A stretch of DNA of 64,000 nucleotides from positions 150,016-214,015 of the forward strand of contig NZ_JALDUR010000003.1 in NCBI RefSeq assembly GCF_023109675.1. The letters run 5' to 3'. The notes beneath the pieces are model-generated. The model was not told where the DNA came from, searched no databases, and was given only the letters and a program-made list of their open reading frames with translations. Shown piece by piece: positions 44,741 to 54,896 of the stretch. Position 1 is the stretch's first letter. Every line of letters begins with the position of its first letter. This DNA comes from Streptococcus parasanguinis. GTDB lineage: Bacteria > Bacillota > Bacilli > Lactobacillales > Streptococcaceae. Both the position numbers and the translations under genes were made by a program.

Positions 44741-45164
44741 CTTGGATACAAAGATGAGGATATAACAGACAGATAGGCTGTTGAAATTCCTATCTCGTTG
44801 AGTTGCTTGACGGCTTGGTATCTTGAGTAATTGAACCCGGCCGAAAAGCCGTGTAAAAAAGATAAACTGTCTTGTCTTCATCGAAGACTTCGTCAGTTTC
44901 CTATTTTTACTTTGCTTTTGACGGCCTTGGTATCTTGATAGTTGAACACGGGCTAAATCCCTAGTGAAAAAGATAGATTTCCTAGTGTGCGTGGCACACT
45001 GCGTCAATCTCCTATTTTCATACGGGATTCTTCACGCCCTTTGTATCCTGATGAACTGAATTTTGGCCTCATTTCTTAGGAAAAAAGATAAGCTTCCTAG
45101 CACTCATCGAGTGCGGCGTCACCTTCCTATTTTTCTACAGAAATGTTCGGCAAGCCGAACCGTC
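44741..45164. repeat. Tandem structured repeats upstream of pnp
   Basis: Most of the 608-bp gap before pnp is an array of imperfect units that start with CTTGGTATCTTGA-like sequence at 44814, 44926 and 45039 (periods 112 and 113 bp). A shorter unit starts at 44741 and a partial start lies near 45165. Each full unit has AAAAAGATA, an outer stem, a perfect inner hairpin, a CGTCA box, the other arm and CCTATTTT. The inner hairpins differ in sequence but stay paired: GTCTTC-ATC-GAAGAC (44874-44888), AGTGTGC-GTG-GCACACT (44984-45000) and GCACTC-ATC-GAGTGC (45100-45114). This suggests conserved RNA structure. No ORF is supported. Confidence 0.75.
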
Positions 45165-45194
45165 CAAAATATCTTGATCTTTGTAGGCAAGTCG

Positions 45195-45200
45195 TATAAT
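45195..45200 (+). promoter_or_regulatory. pnp -10 element
   Basis: A perfect TATAAT lies 25 bp before the pnp ATG. The -35 is poor (TTGATC at 15 bp spacing). A hairpin, GTTCGG-CAAG-CCGAAC (45145-45160), lies just upstream. Transcripts from the repeat array may also reach pnp. Confidence 0.5.
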
Positions 45201-45224
45201 TTTATCAATCCAAAGGGGATTACA

Positions 45225-47447
45225 ATGACAAAACAAGTGTTTCAAACGACTTTTGCGGGTCGTGAGTTGATCGTAGAGACTGGTCAGGTTGCCAAGCAAG
45301 CAAATGGCTCTGTTGTCGTGCGTTATGGTGAGTCAACTGTCTTGACGGCAGCTGTCATGTCTAAGAAAATGGCAACTGGGGATTTCTTCCCACTTCAAGT
45401 CAACTACGAAGAAAAAATGTATGCGGCTGGGAAATTTCCTGGTGGCTTTATGAAACGGGAAGGACGCCCTTCTACAGATGCGACCTTGACAGCGCGTTTA
45501 ATTGACCGTCCGATCCGTCCAATGTTTGCGGAATGTTTCCGTAACGAAGTGCAAGTCATCAACACAGTCCTTTCTTACGATGAAAATGCATCTGCACCAA
45601 TGGCAGCCATGTTTGGTTCTTCCTTGGCACTTTCTATCTCAGATATTCCATTTGACGGACCAATCGCTGGGGTACAAGTGGGCTATGTTGACGGGGAAAT
45701 CATCATCAATCCAACGCAAGAACAAGCAGAGCGCTCTCTTCTTGAATTGACAGTAGCTGGTACCAAACACGCTATCAATATGGTAGAGTCTGGTGCCAAA
45801 GAATTGTCAGAAGAAATCATGTTGGAAGCTCTTCTTAAAGGGCACGAAGCCGTTAAAGAATTGATTGCCTTCCAAGAAGAAATCGTTGCGGCAGTTGGGA
45901 AAGAAAAAGCAGAAGTTGAATTGCTTCATGTAGATGCTGACTTGCAGGCTGAAATCATCGCAGCCTACAACAGCGACCTTCAAAAAGCAGTTCAAGTTGA
46001 AGAAAAATTGGCGCGTGAAGCTGCAACTCAAGCAGTGAAAGACCAAGTCACAGCAGTTTACGAAGAAAAATATGCCGACCACGAAGAATTTGACCGCATC
46101 ATGCGGGACGTGGCTGAAATCTTGGAACAAATGGAACACGCAGAAGTGCGCCGTTTGATTACAGAAGACAAGGTTCGTCCGGATGGTCGTAAGGTCGATG
46201 AAATCCGTCCGTTGGATGCACAAGTGGACTACCTTCCTCGCGTACACGGTTCGGGTCTCTTCACGCGTGGACAAACGCAAGCTCTTTCTGTCTTGACCTT
46301 GGCACCAATGGGTGAAACGCAAATCATCGATGGTTTGGATCCAGAGTACAAGAAACGCTTTATGCACCACTATAACTTCCCACAATACTCTGTAGGGGAA
46401 ACAGGTCGTTACGGTGCGCCTGGTCGTCGTGAAATTGGTCACGGTGCTCTTGGTGAGCGTGCCCTTGCTCAAGTATTGCCAAGCTTGGAAGAATTCCCAT
46501 ATGCGATTCGTTTGGTAGCAGAAGTTTTGGAATCAAACGGTTCTTCATCTCAAGCCTCTATCTGTGCGGGAACACTTGCCCTTATGGCGGGTGGTGTGCC
46601 AATCAAGGCGCCAGTAGCAGGTATTGCAATGGGTCTCATTTCTGATGGAAATAACTATACCGTATTGACAGATATCCAAGGTTTGGAAGACCACTTTGGC
46701 GATATGGACTTTAAGGTTGCAGGTACGCGTGACGGGATTACAGCCCTTCAAATGGATATCAAGATCCAAGGGATTACTGCGGAAATCTTGACTGAAGCTT
46801 TAGCTCAAGCCAAGAAAGCTCGTTTTGAAATCCTTGATGTGATCGAAGCAACCATTCCGGAAGTGCGTCCAGAATTGGCTCCAACTGCTCCGAAAATTGA
46901 TACCATCAAGATTGATGTGGACAAGATCAAGATTGTCATCGGTAAAGGTGGAGAAACCATCGATAAGATCATCGCTGAAACAGGCGTTAAGATTGATATC
47001 GATGAAGAAGGAAATGTATCGATCTACTCAAGCGACCAAGATGCCATCAACCGTGCTAAGGAAATCATTGCTGGTTTGGTTCGTGAAGCGAAGGTGGATG
47101 AAGTCTACCATGCCAAAGTGGTTCGGATCGAGAAATTTGGTGCCTTTGTCAACCTTTTTGACAAGACGGACGCCCTCGTTCACATCTCTGAAATGGCTTG
47201 GACGCGTACCAACCGTGTCGAAGACTTGGTAGCCATCGGCGATGAAGTGGATGTGAAGATTATCAAGATTGACGAAAAAGGTCGTGTCGATGCTTCTATG
47301 AAGGCACTATTGCCACGTCCGCCAAAACCTGAACATTCAGAAGAAAAAGGTGAAAAGGGTCCTCGTCATGGCGATCGTCCTCGTCACCACAATAAAGACC
47401 ACAAACCTAAAAAAGACTTTACCATTACACAAAAAGATTCAGAATAA
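45225..47447 (+). CDS. pnp: Polyribonucleotide nucleotidyltransferase (PNPase)
   Basis: A 3'-5' phosphorolytic exoribonuclease of the RNA degradosome. I start at the ATG at 45225 ([10 protein letters not shown]) with AAAGGGGA upstream, giving 740 residues. Two RNase PH domains (about 5-230 and 305-545, the second with [18 protein letters not shown]) flank a helical linker. A KH domain follows near 555-615 ([11 protein letters not shown]), then an S1 domain near 622-695 ([17 protein letters not shown]) and a Lys/His-rich tail. It heads a unit with cysE, a GNAT gene, cysS and mrnC, the order known in pneumococci. Confidence 0.97.
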   Translation: MTKQVFQTTFAGRELIVETGQVAKQANGSVVVRYGESTVLTAAVMSKKMATGDFFPLQVNYEEKMYAAGKFPGGFMKREGRPSTDATLTARLIDRPIRPMFAECFRNEVQVINTVLSYDENASAPMAAMFGSSLALSISDIPFDGPIAGVQVGYVDGEIIINPTQEQAERSLLELTVAGTKHAINMVESGAKELSEEIMLEALLKGHEAVKELIAFQEEIVAAVGKEKAEVELLHVDADLQAEIIAAYNSDLQKAVQVEEKLAREAATQAVKDQVTAVYEEKYADHEEFDRIMRDVAEILEQMEHAEVRRLITEDKVRPDGRKVDEIRPLDAQVDYLPRVHGSGLFTRGQTQALSVLTLAPMGETQIIDGLDPEYKKRFMHHYNFPQYSVGETGRYGAPGRREIGHGALGERALAQVLPSLEEFPYAIRLVAEVLESNGSSSQASICAGTLALMAGGVPIKAPVAGIAMGLISDGNNYTVLTDIQGLEDHFGDMDFKVAGTRDGITALQMDIKIQGITAEILTEALAQAKKARFEILDVIEATIPEVRPELAPTAPKIDTIKIDVDKIKIVIGKGGETIDKIIAETGVKIDIDEEGNVSIYSSDQDAINRAKEIIAGLVREAKVDEVYHAKVVRIEKFGAFVNLFDKTDALVHISEMAWTRTNRVEDLVAIGDEVDVKIIKIDEKGRVDASMKALLPRPPKPEHSEEKGEKGPRHGDRPRHHNKDHKPKKDFTITQKDSE

Positions 47448-47471
47448 GCATTAGAAAAGGAGGAGCACGGT

Positions 47472-48089
47472 ATGGGATGGTGGCGTGAAACCATCAATAT
47501 TGTAAAAGAAAATGACCCAGCAGCGCGTACCTCGCTGGAGGTCCTTTTGACCTATCCGGGAGTCAAAGCACTGGCAGCTCACCGTGTTTCCCACTTTTTG
47601 TGGAACCATGGCTTTAAGCTCTTGGCGCGGATGCATAGTCAGTTCTGGCGTTTTTGGACTCAGATTGAGATCCATCCAGGTGCGACCATTGCTTCTGGTG
47701 TCTTTATCGACCATGGAGCGGGCCTCGTTATCGGGGAAACGGCCATTGTCGAAAAAGGCGTTATGCTATACCACGGGGTGACCCTTGGGGGAACAGGGAA
47801 GGATGTCGGGAAACGCCATCCAACGGTTCGTGAAGGAGCCTTGGTCTCCGCTCATGCTCAGGTCATCGGTCCTATTGAGATTGGGGCCAAGGCCAAAGTA
47901 GGAGCGGGAGCGGTCGTCGTCTCCGATGTACCGAGTGATGTGACTGTTGTCGGAGTCCCTGCTAAAATTGTTCGTGTTCACGGTAAGAAGGATGAGCCAG
48001 TCATTCACCAAGAAGAAGAAAAACGCGAATACTACATGAACAAGCTGGAGCATGCTAAGGAAGCCAGTCATCGGTCTTCTAGCTTGTAA
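47472..48089 (+). CDS. cysE: Serine O-acetyltransferase
   Basis: Catalyses acetyl transfer from acetyl-CoA to L-serine, the first step of cysteine synthesis. The 205-residue protein has a helical N-terminal domain and a left-handed beta-helix of hexapeptide repeats (about 60-175). These include GVFIDHGAGLVIGET, GVTLGGTGKDVGKRHPT and GAKAKVGAGAVV with the catalytic His/Asp region. It lies 24 bp after pnp with AAAAGGAGG, and a few genes before cysS, so cysteine supply and charging are linked in one unit. Confidence 0.96.
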   Translation: MGWWRETINIVKENDPAARTSLEVLLTYPGVKALAAHRVSHFLWNHGFKLLARMHSQFWRFWTQIEIHPGATIASGVFIDHGAGLVIGETAIVEKGVMLYHGVTLGGTGKDVGKRHPTVREGALVSAHAQVIGPIEIGAKAKVGAGAVVVSDVPSDVTVVGVPAKIVRVHGKKDEPVIHQEEEKREYYMNKLEHAKEASHRSSSL

Positions 48090-48101
48090 GGAGATCGCTA
48101 C

Positions 48102-48968
48102 GTGATTCAAGCAACCAATACATTGAATGACCACCAACTACTGGAAGCAAAGGCCTTTATTGCCATCTGTCAGAAGGATGACGGAACTTTTCGGGATCCT
48201 TATCTCTCCAATATGCTCAATTTTGATCCCGATATGCCCGCCTTTTTCCTTTATTACGAAAAAGGTGAACTTGTTGGCCTATTAACCGTCTATGCGGATG
48301 ACCAAGATGTTGAAGTAGCGATTCTGGTCCACCCCAATCATCGTCGTCAAGGCATTGCGCGTGCTTTGTATAGAAGTTTTGAGACAGAAACGGCATCTTA
48401 TCCCATTGAATCTGTGACTTTTCAGACAGAGCGTGTTTTTTTAGAGCGCCATCCTGAGTTTGCCAGCAATTGGGGACTGGTCGAGGATGAAGAGACAGAA
48501 ACCTGGTTAGGACGTGATCGAACCGCTTATGCATTAGATTCCCGTTCGGATGTCGGTGTGCTCTTGGCGGAACCTTCTTATCTTGAAGCCATTGCCCAGC
48601 TCCACCACCAAACCTTCTCAGATGAAGTGGAAGCACCGGAAGTGAGCCACAGATACATTTCAGAGGCCTTGAAGGATCCTGATAGTCTGCTGTACATATT
48701 ACTCAAAGAAGGTCAAGTGATTGGCGTTTGTACGGTCGATGTATCTGGAAAATGCAATTACCTTTATGGACTTGCGATTGCTGAAGTCTATCGTGGGCAA
48801 GGTTACGGAAGCTATCTAGCAAAATCCCTCGTCAACCAACTCATTGAGCAAAATGATAAGGAATTTCAGATTGCAGTGGAAGATAGCAATGTAGGTGCCA
48901 AACGCTTGTATGAAAAGATTGGCTTTATCAAACAGACTCAGGTGGTTTACTTGAAGCCAAAAGAGTAG
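48102..48968 (+). CDS. GNAT acetyltransferase (two GNAT-like domains)
   Basis: A 288-residue protein starting at a GTG behind AAGGAGA, 12 bp after cysE. The N-terminal half has a GNAT acetyl-CoA motif (VHPNHRRQGIARALY near 77-91). The C-terminal half has another (IAEVYRGQGYGSYLAKSLV near 226-244), so the protein is a tandem GNAT, resembling mycothiol-synthase-like duplications. Substrate unknown. Its conserved place between cysE and cysS is typical of streptococci. Confidence 0.88.
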   Translation: MIQATNTLNDHQLLEAKAFIAICQKDDGTFRDPYLSNMLNFDPDMPAFFLYYEKGELVGLLTVYADDQDVEVAILVHPNHRRQGIARALYRSFETETASYPIESVTFQTERVFLERHPEFASNWGLVEDEETETWLGRDRTAYALDSRSDVGVLLAEPSYLEAIAQLHHQTFSDEVEAPEVSHRYISEALKDPDSLLYILLKEGQVIGVCTVDVSGKCNYLYGLAIAEVYRGQGYGSYLAKSLVNQLIEQNDKEFQIAVEDSNVGAKRLYEKIGFIKQTQVVYLKPKE

Positions 48969-48988
48969 AAACAGAAAGGAAATGAAGC

Positions 48989-50332
48989 GTGTTAAAAATT
49001 TATGATACTATGTCTCGTGATTTGCGAGAATTTATCCCCATCGAGGAAGGAAAGGTCCGCATGTATGTTTGTGGGCCAACGGTTTACAACTATATCCACG
49101 TAGGGAATGCCCGCTCAACAGTGGCCTTTGACACGATTCGTCGCTACTTTGAGTATCGTGGCTACGAAGTTGCCTACATTTCCAACTTTACAGATGTGGA
49201 TGATAAGATCATTAACCGTGCCAAAGAAGAAGGCATTACGCCACAGGAAGTGGCAGACAAGTATATTGCGGCCTTCCGTGAGGATGTAACGGCTCTTGGC
49301 GTGAAACCTGCAACCCGCCACCCTCGTGTGGTCGAGTTTATGGATGACATCATTCGTTTTGTCGCTGACTTGATCGAAAAAGGCTATGCTTATGAGAGTC
49401 AAGGCGATGTCTATTTCCGTGTGGAAAAATCCCACAACTATGCTAAGTTAGCCAATAAAACCCTAGAAGACTTGGAGCTAGGCGCTTCAGGTCGGACAGA
49501 TGAGGAAACAGCTCGCAAAGAAAATCCAGTCGACTTTGCCCTCTGGAAAGCTGCCAAACCAGGTGAGATTTCTTGGGACAGCCCTTGGGGACCTGGTCGT
49601 CCGGGTTGGCACATCGAGTGTTCGGTCATGTCGACGGGAATTTTAGGGGATACTATTGATATCCACGGTGGTGGAGCCGACCTTGAGTTTCCACACCATA
49701 CTAATGAAATTGCCCAGTCTGAAGCTAAAACAGGCAAGACTTTTGCCAATTACTGGATGCACAATGGCTTTGTCAATATTGATAATGTCAAGATGTCCAA
49801 GTCATTGGGCAACTTTATCACCGTGCATGATGCATTGAAGACTATCGACGGCCAAGTGCTTCGCTTCTTCTTTGCGACCCAGCACTATCGCAAGCCCATT
49901 AACTTCACAGAAAAAGCGGTGCGCGATGCGGAGACCAACCTCAAGTATTTGAAAAATACCTATGAGCAACCGTTCACAGGAGAAGTAGATCCAGCAGACT
50001 TGCAAGGCTTTGTGGACAAGTTTATCGTGGCTATGGATGAAGATATCAATGCGGCAAACGGCATCACTGTCGTCTTTGAATTGGCCAAATGGATCAATTC
50101 AGGTCACTACAATCAAGACGTCAAAGATGCCTTGACCAAGATGTTAGAAGTCTTTGGAGTGGTCTTTGTCGAAGAAGTCTTGGATGCGGATATTGAAGCC
50201 TTGATCGCTGAACGTCAGGAAGCGCGGGCTAAGAAAGATTTTGCGCGAGCAGATGCCATTCGCGATGAATTGGCTGCACAAGGAATCAAGCTCTTGGATA
50301 CAAAAGAAGGTGTAAGGTGGACACGTGATTGA
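48989..50332 (+). CDS. cysS: Cysteinyl-tRNA synthetase
   Basis: Charges tRNA-Cys with cysteine. At 447 residues it has the normal length. It contains the HIGH-type motif as HVGN near 37, the zinc-ligand segments [17 protein letters not shown] and [10 protein letters not shown], and KMSKS near 268. The start is a GTG at 48989 with GAAAGGAAA upstream. Its 3' end overlaps mrnC by 8 nt. Confidence 0.97.
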   Translation: MLKIYDTMSRDLREFIPIEEGKVRMYVCGPTVYNYIHVGNARSTVAFDTIRRYFEYRGYEVAYISNFTDVDDKIINRAKEEGITPQEVADKYIAAFREDVTALGVKPATRHPRVVEFMDDIIRFVADLIEKGYAYESQGDVYFRVEKSHNYAKLANKTLEDLELGASGRTDEETARKENPVDFALWKAAKPGEISWDSPWGPGRPGWHIECSVMSTGILGDTIDIHGGGADLEFPHHTNEIAQSEAKTGKTFANYWMHNGFVNIDNVKMSKSLGNFITVHDALKTIDGQVLRFFFATQHYRKPINFTEKAVRDAETNLKYLKNTYEQPFTGEVDPADLQGFVDKFIVAMDEDINAANGITVVFELAKWINSGHYNQDVKDALTKMLEVFGVVFVEEVLDADIEALIAERQEARAKKDFARADAIRDELAAQGIKLLDTKEGVRWTRD

Positions 50333-50723
50333 TGTCAATCTAATCAATGGGATTGCCCTTGCCTTTGAGGGAGATGCGGTCTATTCCATGTATATTCGCA
50401 GACACCTGATTTTTCAAGGTATGACCAAGCCTAATAAGCTTCACCAGGCTGCCACCCGCTATGTCTCTGCTAGGGCTCAGGCCAGCTTGATTGAAAGCAT
50501 GCTGGAGCAAGAAATTCTGACGGAAAAAGAGTTGGAGATCTACAAGCGCGGTCGCAATACCAATAGCCATACCAAGGCCAAAAATGCGGATGTCGTGACC
50601 TATCGCATGTCGACGGGCTTTGAGGCTGTCATGGGCTATCTCCATATGACGGGGGAGTTCTCTCGTCTAGAAGAGCTGATTGACTGGTGCATCCAGCAAG
50701 TAGAAGAAGGAAGAAAGCAGTGA
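50325..50723 (+). CDS. mrnC: Mini-ribonuclease III
   Basis: A 132-residue RNase III-like protein lacking the double-stranded RNA-binding domain. It shows the catalytic-core pattern [17 protein letters not shown] near 9-25 and [30 protein letters not shown] near 75-104. MrnC matures 23S rRNA in Firmicutes and almost always lies directly after cysS, as here. The start is a GTG inside the end of cysS (8-nt overlap). The next gene starts within its stop codon. Confidence 0.95.
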   Translation: MIDVNLINGIALAFEGDAVYSMYIRRHLIFQGMTKPNKLHQAATRYVSARAQASLIESMLEQEILTEKELEIYKRGRNTNSHTKAKNADVVTYRMSTGFEAVMGYLHMTGEFSRLEELIDWCIQQVEEGRKQ

Positions 50724-51580
50724 AAAATATCAGAGAGTGGTTTCCTCATGCAGAGGTGACGGATCAAGCCAATCCACCAGCTGGTTATGTAGCCATTCCC
50801 CTTCAGGCTCATCAATGGCTGCTGCTGAAGGAAGAAGAGCTAACCGAGCGAGAAAAACAATTGATTTCCTGGTTGGGTGGTGAAGAAGAGGTTGCCCCTA
50901 ATCCTTGGTACCAGTACCTGATCGATGGAAAGGGAGAAGCCCCTCAAGTCATCAAAAAAATGCAGCTCGTCTATTGCCACCTCTCGCATTCAACAGCAGA
51001 AGGGACGGCTTCTTGGTTAGAGATGATGCAGACACTCTTGCCCAACTTTCGGGCAGTCTTGCAACTGAGTGGACAGGACTATGTACTCATTCTAGATCAA
51101 GAGCAGTCGCTGGTTGTGGCTGATATCTTAAAAGATACCGTCTCTGCCATGGAGTATGATTTCAACATTCGCTTATCCATCATGGTCGGGCAAATATGGA
51201 CTGAGTCAAAAGCTGGGAAAGTATCTCCGGTTATCCGAGCAGAACAGGCCGTCTTTCGAGCTTGGATTCGAGAAGGTCATCAAGGTGTCTATCGCTTTTC
51301 TCAACTCTATCTGTGGGGAATCGAGCAGGCAGATTTGGATCTCACTCCAATCAAGGCAAGTTTGCATCAGTTGATTGAAAGTCAAGATCAATTGCAAGAC
51401 ATCATTGTTGCTCTTTGGGACAATGGGGCAGTTGTAACCAAGGCCGCCCAGCAACTCTATCTCCACCGCAATTCGCTCCAATACAAGATTGACAAGTGGG
51501 AGGAGTTGACGGGTCTTCAGTTGAAAAATCTGACAGATCTAGCCCTGTGCTATCATTTGGTCTTACCAGATGTGATTTAA
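50720..51580 (+). CDS. PucR/CdaR-type helix-turn-helix regulator
   Basis: I start at the GTG at 50720, which overlaps the mrnC stop (GTGA) and has AGAAGGAAG upstream, giving 286 residues. The N-terminal 220 residues show no clear sensory motif. The last 60 or so residues form the PucR-type HTH ([29 protein letters not shown]). Such proteins are often carbon-source regulators. It is followed by a terminator and then the cre-controlled msmK-dexB genes, which makes a role in glucan use possible but unproven. Confidence 0.8.
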   Translation: MKNIREWFPHAEVTDQANPPAGYVAIPLQAHQWLLLKEEELTEREKQLISWLGGEEEVAPNPWYQYLIDGKGEAPQVIKKMQLVYCHLSHSTAEGTASWLEMMQTLLPNFRAVLQLSGQDYVLILDQEQSLVVADILKDTVSAMEYDFNIRLSIMVGQIWTESKAGKVSPVIRAEQAVFRAWIREGHQGVYRFSQLYLWGIEQADLDLTPIKASLHQLIESQDQLQDIIVALWDNGAVVTKAAQQLYLHRNSLQYKIDKWEELTGLQLKNLTDLALCYHLVLPDVI

Positions 51581-51593
51581 ACGAAATAAATCC

Positions 51594-51628
51594 AGAGTTT
51601 TGTGCAACTTGCACAAAACTCTTTTTCT
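51594..51628 (+). terminator. Terminator after the PucR-type gene
   Basis: AGAGTTTTGTGC (51594-51605) pairs perfectly with GCACAAAACTCT (51611-51622) and is followed by TTTTTCTTTTTT. Confidence 0.93.
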
Positions 51629-51651
51629 TTTTTGTGAGACTTGCCATAGAT

Positions 51652-51675
51652 TTGTAAAACGTTTTCATTTACAAT
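51652..51675 (+). promoter_or_regulatory. cre site and -10 of msmK
   Basis: TTGTAAAACGTTTTCA (51652-51667) fits the CcpA cre consensus. TACAAT (51670-51675), three bases further, can serve as the -10. The overlap of cre with the core promoter predicts catabolite repression of msmK-dexB. No good -35 is visible. Confidence 0.7.
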
Positions 51676-51704
51676 AGAACTATAAAAATCAAAGGAGTAC
51701 CATC

Positions 51705-52835
51705 ATGGTAGAATTGAATCTTAGTCACATTTATAAAAAATATCCAAATAGCGAACATTACTCAGTTGAAGACTTCAACTTGGACATCAAAGACAAAGAA
51801 TTTATCGTTTTCGTAGGTCCTTCAGGATGTGGTAAATCAACGACTCTTCGTATGATCGCTGGTCTTGAAGACATCACAGAAGGTGAATGTTCAATCGATG
51901 GTACTGTTGTAAACAACGTGGCACCTAAAGACCGTGATATCGCCATGGTATTCCAAAACTACGCTCTTTACCCACACATGACTGTGTACGATAACATGGC
52001 ATTTGGTTTGAAATTGCGTAAATACAGCAAGGAAGATATCGACAAACGTGTACAAGAAGCAGCTGAAATCCTTGGCTTGAAAGAATTCTTGGATCGTAAA
52101 CCAGCTGACCTTTCTGGTGGTCAACGTCAACGTGTAGCCATGGGACGTGCTATTGTCCGTGATGCAAAAGTATTCTTGATGGACGAACCTTTGTCAAACT
52201 TGGATGCGAAACTTCGTGTATCCATGCGTGCTGAAATTGCGAAAATCCACCGTCGTATCGGAGCTACAACGATCTACGTAACTCACGACCAAACAGAAGC
52301 GATGACATTGGCTGACCGTATCGTTATCATGTCTGCTACTAAAAACCCTGCAGGTACTGGTACAATTGGACGTGTAGAACAAATCGGAACTCCACAAGAA
52401 GTGTACAAAAGCCCAGTCAACAAATTCGTAGCTGGATTCATCGGAAGCCCTGCGATGAACTTCATTAACGTGAAATTGGAAGGTGGACACATCGTTGCTA
52501 ATGGATTGAATTTGAAAGTTCCAGAAGGTGCTTTGAAAGTCTTGAAAGAAAAAGGCTATGATGGTAAAGAATTGATCTTTGGTATTCGTCCAGAAGACGT
52601 GAATACAGAAGCTGCATTCCTTGAAACTTTCCCAGAATCAGTTGTGAAAGCTACGATCTCTGTGTCTGAGTTGCTCGGTTCTGAATCTCACTTGTATTGC
52701 CAAGTTGGTGACAACGAATTCATCGCTAAAGTGGATGCGCGTGACTACCTTGGAACTGGTGCAACCATCGAACTTGGATTTGACTTGAACAAAGCTCACT
52801 TCTTCGACAAAGAAACTGAAAAAACAGTATACTAA
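51705..52835 (+). CDS. msmK: Sugar ABC transporter ATPase MsmK
   Basis: A 376-residue ATPase of the MalK/UgpC/MsmK type, the shared energiser of several streptococcal sugar ABC importers. Walker A GPSGCGKST lies near 37-45, the signature LSGGQRQR near 134-141, Walker B VFLMDEP near 155-161 and the H-loop YVTHDQTEA near 190. The C-terminal TOBE regulatory domain includes IGSPAMNFI and FGIRPED. No permease genes are nearby, consistent with its role as a shared ATPase. It precedes dexB. Confidence 0.95.
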   Translation: MVELNLSHIYKKYPNSEHYSVEDFNLDIKDKEFIVFVGPSGCGKSTTLRMIAGLEDITEGECSIDGTVVNNVAPKDRDIAMVFQNYALYPHMTVYDNMAFGLKLRKYSKEDIDKRVQEAAEILGLKEFLDRKPADLSGGQRQRVAMGRAIVRDAKVFLMDEPLSNLDAKLRVSMRAEIAKIHRRIGATTIYVTHDQTEAMTLADRIVIMSATKNPAGTGTIGRVEQIGTPQEVYKSPVNKFVAGFIGSPAMNFINVKLEGGHIVANGLNLKVPEGALKVLKEKGYDGKELIFGIRPEDVNTEAAFLETFPESVVKATISVSELLGSESHLYCQVGDNEFIAKVDARDYLGTGATIELGFDLNKAHFFDKETEKTVY

Positions 52836-52851
52836 TACCTACTGATACTAT

Positions 52852-52888
52852 AGAGACTGAGACGATTTGTCTCGGTCTCTTTCATTTT
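52852..52888 (+). terminator. Hairpin between msmK and dexB
   Basis: AGAGACTGAGAC (52852-52863) pairs with GTCTCGGTCTCT (52869-52880) apart from one T-G position. A moderate T-rich tail follows. It probably reduces but does not abolish dexB transcription. Confidence 0.8.
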
Positions 52889-52901
52889 AAGGAGACAAAA
52901 T

Positions 52902-54569
52902 ATGGAAAAAGACTGGTGGAAGGGGAAAGTTGCTTACCAGATCTACCCAAAAAGCTTTAAAGATAGCAATGGTGATGGTGTTGGGGATTTAAACGGCATC
53001 ACGGAGAAACTCGATTACCTTCAAGACTTAGGAATTGATATTCTCTGGCTTTCCCCTATTTACAAGAGTCCGTTTATTGACCAGGGCTATGATATTTCAG
53101 ACTATTATGCCATTGATCCCCTCTTTGGGACCATGGAAGATATGGAAGAGTTGATTGCGGAAGGTAAGAAGCGGGGCATTTTCATCATTATGGACTTGGT
53201 GGTTAACCACTGTTCCAGTCATCACGAGTGGTTCCAAAAGGCTTTAGCAGATCCAGATGGTCCTTATGCGGACTACTTTTACTTCATCGAAAGTGACAAA
53301 GAACCCAACAACTGGGAAAGTTACTTTGGGGGTAGTGTTTGGGAGCCGGTTCCTGGCACCAATAAGTACTATCTCCATTCTTTCCATAAGGACCAGCCAG
53401 ACCTCAATTGGCAAAATCCTGTCTTGCGCGAAGAAATTTACAAGATGATCAACTGGTGGTTGGACAAGGGAATTGCGGGCTTTAGGATCGATGCTATTAT
53501 CAATATCAAAAAAGATCTAGAATGGCGTTCTCTTCCGTCTGATCGCGAAAATGGCTTGGTCCCAGTACCGGAGTCTCTAGTGAATGCCCAATCGATTGAA
53601 CCGTTCTTGCAAGAGTTAAATGAGCGAACCTTCGCCAAGTATAATGCCTTCACAGTAGGGGAAGTGTTCAATGAAACCGACGAAGAATTGCATTTCTTCA
53701 TCGGGAAAGACGGTGTCTTCTCTTCCATCTTTGACTTTAAACAAACCATGCTGGGGCAAGAAGGAAAAGGCTGGTTTGACCATGCTCTTCCAACAGCAGA
53801 TGAACTCAAGGAAAGTATTTTCAAAGCCCATGAGCGCGCGGATAGCATTGGGGTTCTTTCGACCATTATTGAAAACCACGACGAACCTCGTGGCGTGTCC
53901 CATTATATTGCGGAAGGTCCGGTAAACGATACCAGTAAAAAAGCTCTAGGAACCATTCAGGTTTTACGTAAGGGAATTCCTTTTATCTATCAAGGCCAAG
54001 AAATTGGAATGGAAAACCAAGTCTTTGAATCGGTGGAGGATTTTGATGATATTGCGACCATCAATGGTTATCATGTTGCTAAAGAAGCTGGTTTGAGCGA
54101 GGAAGAAGCCTTAGCTGCGATTGCTAAATACAGCCGGGACAATGCGCGGACACCCATGCAGTGGACAAAAGAGCCAGGTCTGGGCTTTAGCGATGGGTCA
54201 GCCTGGTTGATCAGTCCCAAACCAAATGTTGCCATCAATGTGGAAGATCAGGAAAAGGATCCAAATTCCATCTTGAATTATTACCGGCAGCTGACGGCCT
54301 TGTATCGCCATCCCCTCTATGGAAATACTATCCGATTTGGAGATATGATCCCAGCGTATCGGGACCGTGAAAACATCATCGCCTTTGAACGCCGTGGGGA
54401 CAAACGTCTCTTGGTTGTCAGCAATTTCCAAAATCGCCAGGCCACCTTGGAGTTGCCAGCTCCGATTAAAACGGTCGTTTTAAATAATACAGCAGGATTA
54501 TTCCAAGAAGGAGACCAAGTGCTCGAATTGACCCCTTACCAAACTGTTGTGTTGGAATTGGTGGAATAA
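52902..54569 (+). CDS. dexB: Glucan 1,6-alpha-glucosidase DexB (GH13)
   Basis: A 555-residue intracellular GH13 enzyme that releases glucose from isomalto-oligosaccharides and dextran fragments. N-terminal KVAYQIYPKSFKDSNGDGVGD and DLVVNHCSSHHEWF are typical of the subfamily. Catalytic Asp lies in FRIDAI near 195, catalytic Glu in VGEVF near 253, and the transition-state Asp in ENHDEPR near 325. There is no signal peptide. It shares the cre-controlled msmK promoter region. Confidence 0.95.
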   Translation: MEKDWWKGKVAYQIYPKSFKDSNGDGVGDLNGITEKLDYLQDLGIDILWLSPIYKSPFIDQGYDISDYYAIDPLFGTMEDMEELIAEGKKRGIFIIMDLVVNHCSSHHEWFQKALADPDGPYADYFYFIESDKEPNNWESYFGGSVWEPVPGTNKYYLHSFHKDQPDLNWQNPVLREEIYKMINWWLDKGIAGFRIDAIINIKKDLEWRSLPSDRENGLVPVPESLVNAQSIEPFLQELNERTFAKYNAFTVGEVFNETDEELHFFIGKDGVFSSIFDFKQTMLGQEGKGWFDHALPTADELKESIFKAHERADSIGVLSTIIENHDEPRGVSHYIAEGPVNDTSKKALGTIQVLRKGIPFIYQGQEIGMENQVFESVEDFDDIATINGYHVAKEAGLSEEEALAAIAKYSRDNARTPMQWTKEPGLGFSDGSAWLISPKPNVAINVEDQEKDPNSILNYYRQLTALYRHPLYGNTIRFGDMIPAYRDRENIIAFERRGDKRLLVVSNFQNRQATLELPAPIKTVVLNNTAGLFQEGDQVLELTPYQTVVLELVE

Positions 54570-54701
54570 GGAGAAACTTTGCATCAGTATTAGGATTTAA
54601 TGTAGAATAGTATTTTCATTAAATATTCTGGAGAAATTAATAAAAGTTTTCTATACTTTAGAATCAATCAAGTATAAACTGAAACTTTCCGCTGTGAGAA
54701 A

Positions 54702-54894
54702 AGTGTTTGAAACATTATTGTTTCAAACACTCGGGAGTTTTGAGACCTTAGGCTCAAAACTAAGTCATGGAACTTCGAAGAAGTTCGCTGACGTCCGTAC
54801 TCACCTAAGGAAAGTTTTGAAAGATAGTTTAGATCCAAAAAGAACCTTCGCATCTGCAAAGGTTCTTTTCATGTCATCCAGGTCTAAACCTGGA
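54702..54894. repeat. Cluster of palindromes and terminators between dexB and the M14 gene
   Basis: Five hairpins occupy the 327-bp convergent gap. They are AGTGTTTGAAAC with its complement (54702-54731), AGTTTTGAG/CTCAAAACT (54736-54761), GAACTTC-GAA-GAAGTTC (54770-54786), AAAAGAACCTT/AAGGTTCTTTT (54838-54869) and TCCAGGT-CTAA-ACCTGGA (54877-54894). The fourth has T-runs on both sides and should be the working bidirectional terminator. The others look like repeat-derived palindromes. No ORF is supported. Confidence 0.7.
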
Positions 54895-54896
54895 AC

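Noticed and set aside
44720..45007. 95-codon minus-strand ORF before pnp
   Set aside because: It is read through the tandem structured repeats and its sequence simply reflects the repeat units. There is no ribosome site.
44741..45164. CRISPR array before pnp
   Set aside because: The units are 112-126 bp with diverged stems and no short identical repeats with unique spacers, and no cas genes are near.
44741..45164. CiaR-controlled csRNAs before pnp
   Set aside because: The TTTAAG-N5-TTTAAG box of csRNA promoters is absent, although the two-hairpin layout is similar.
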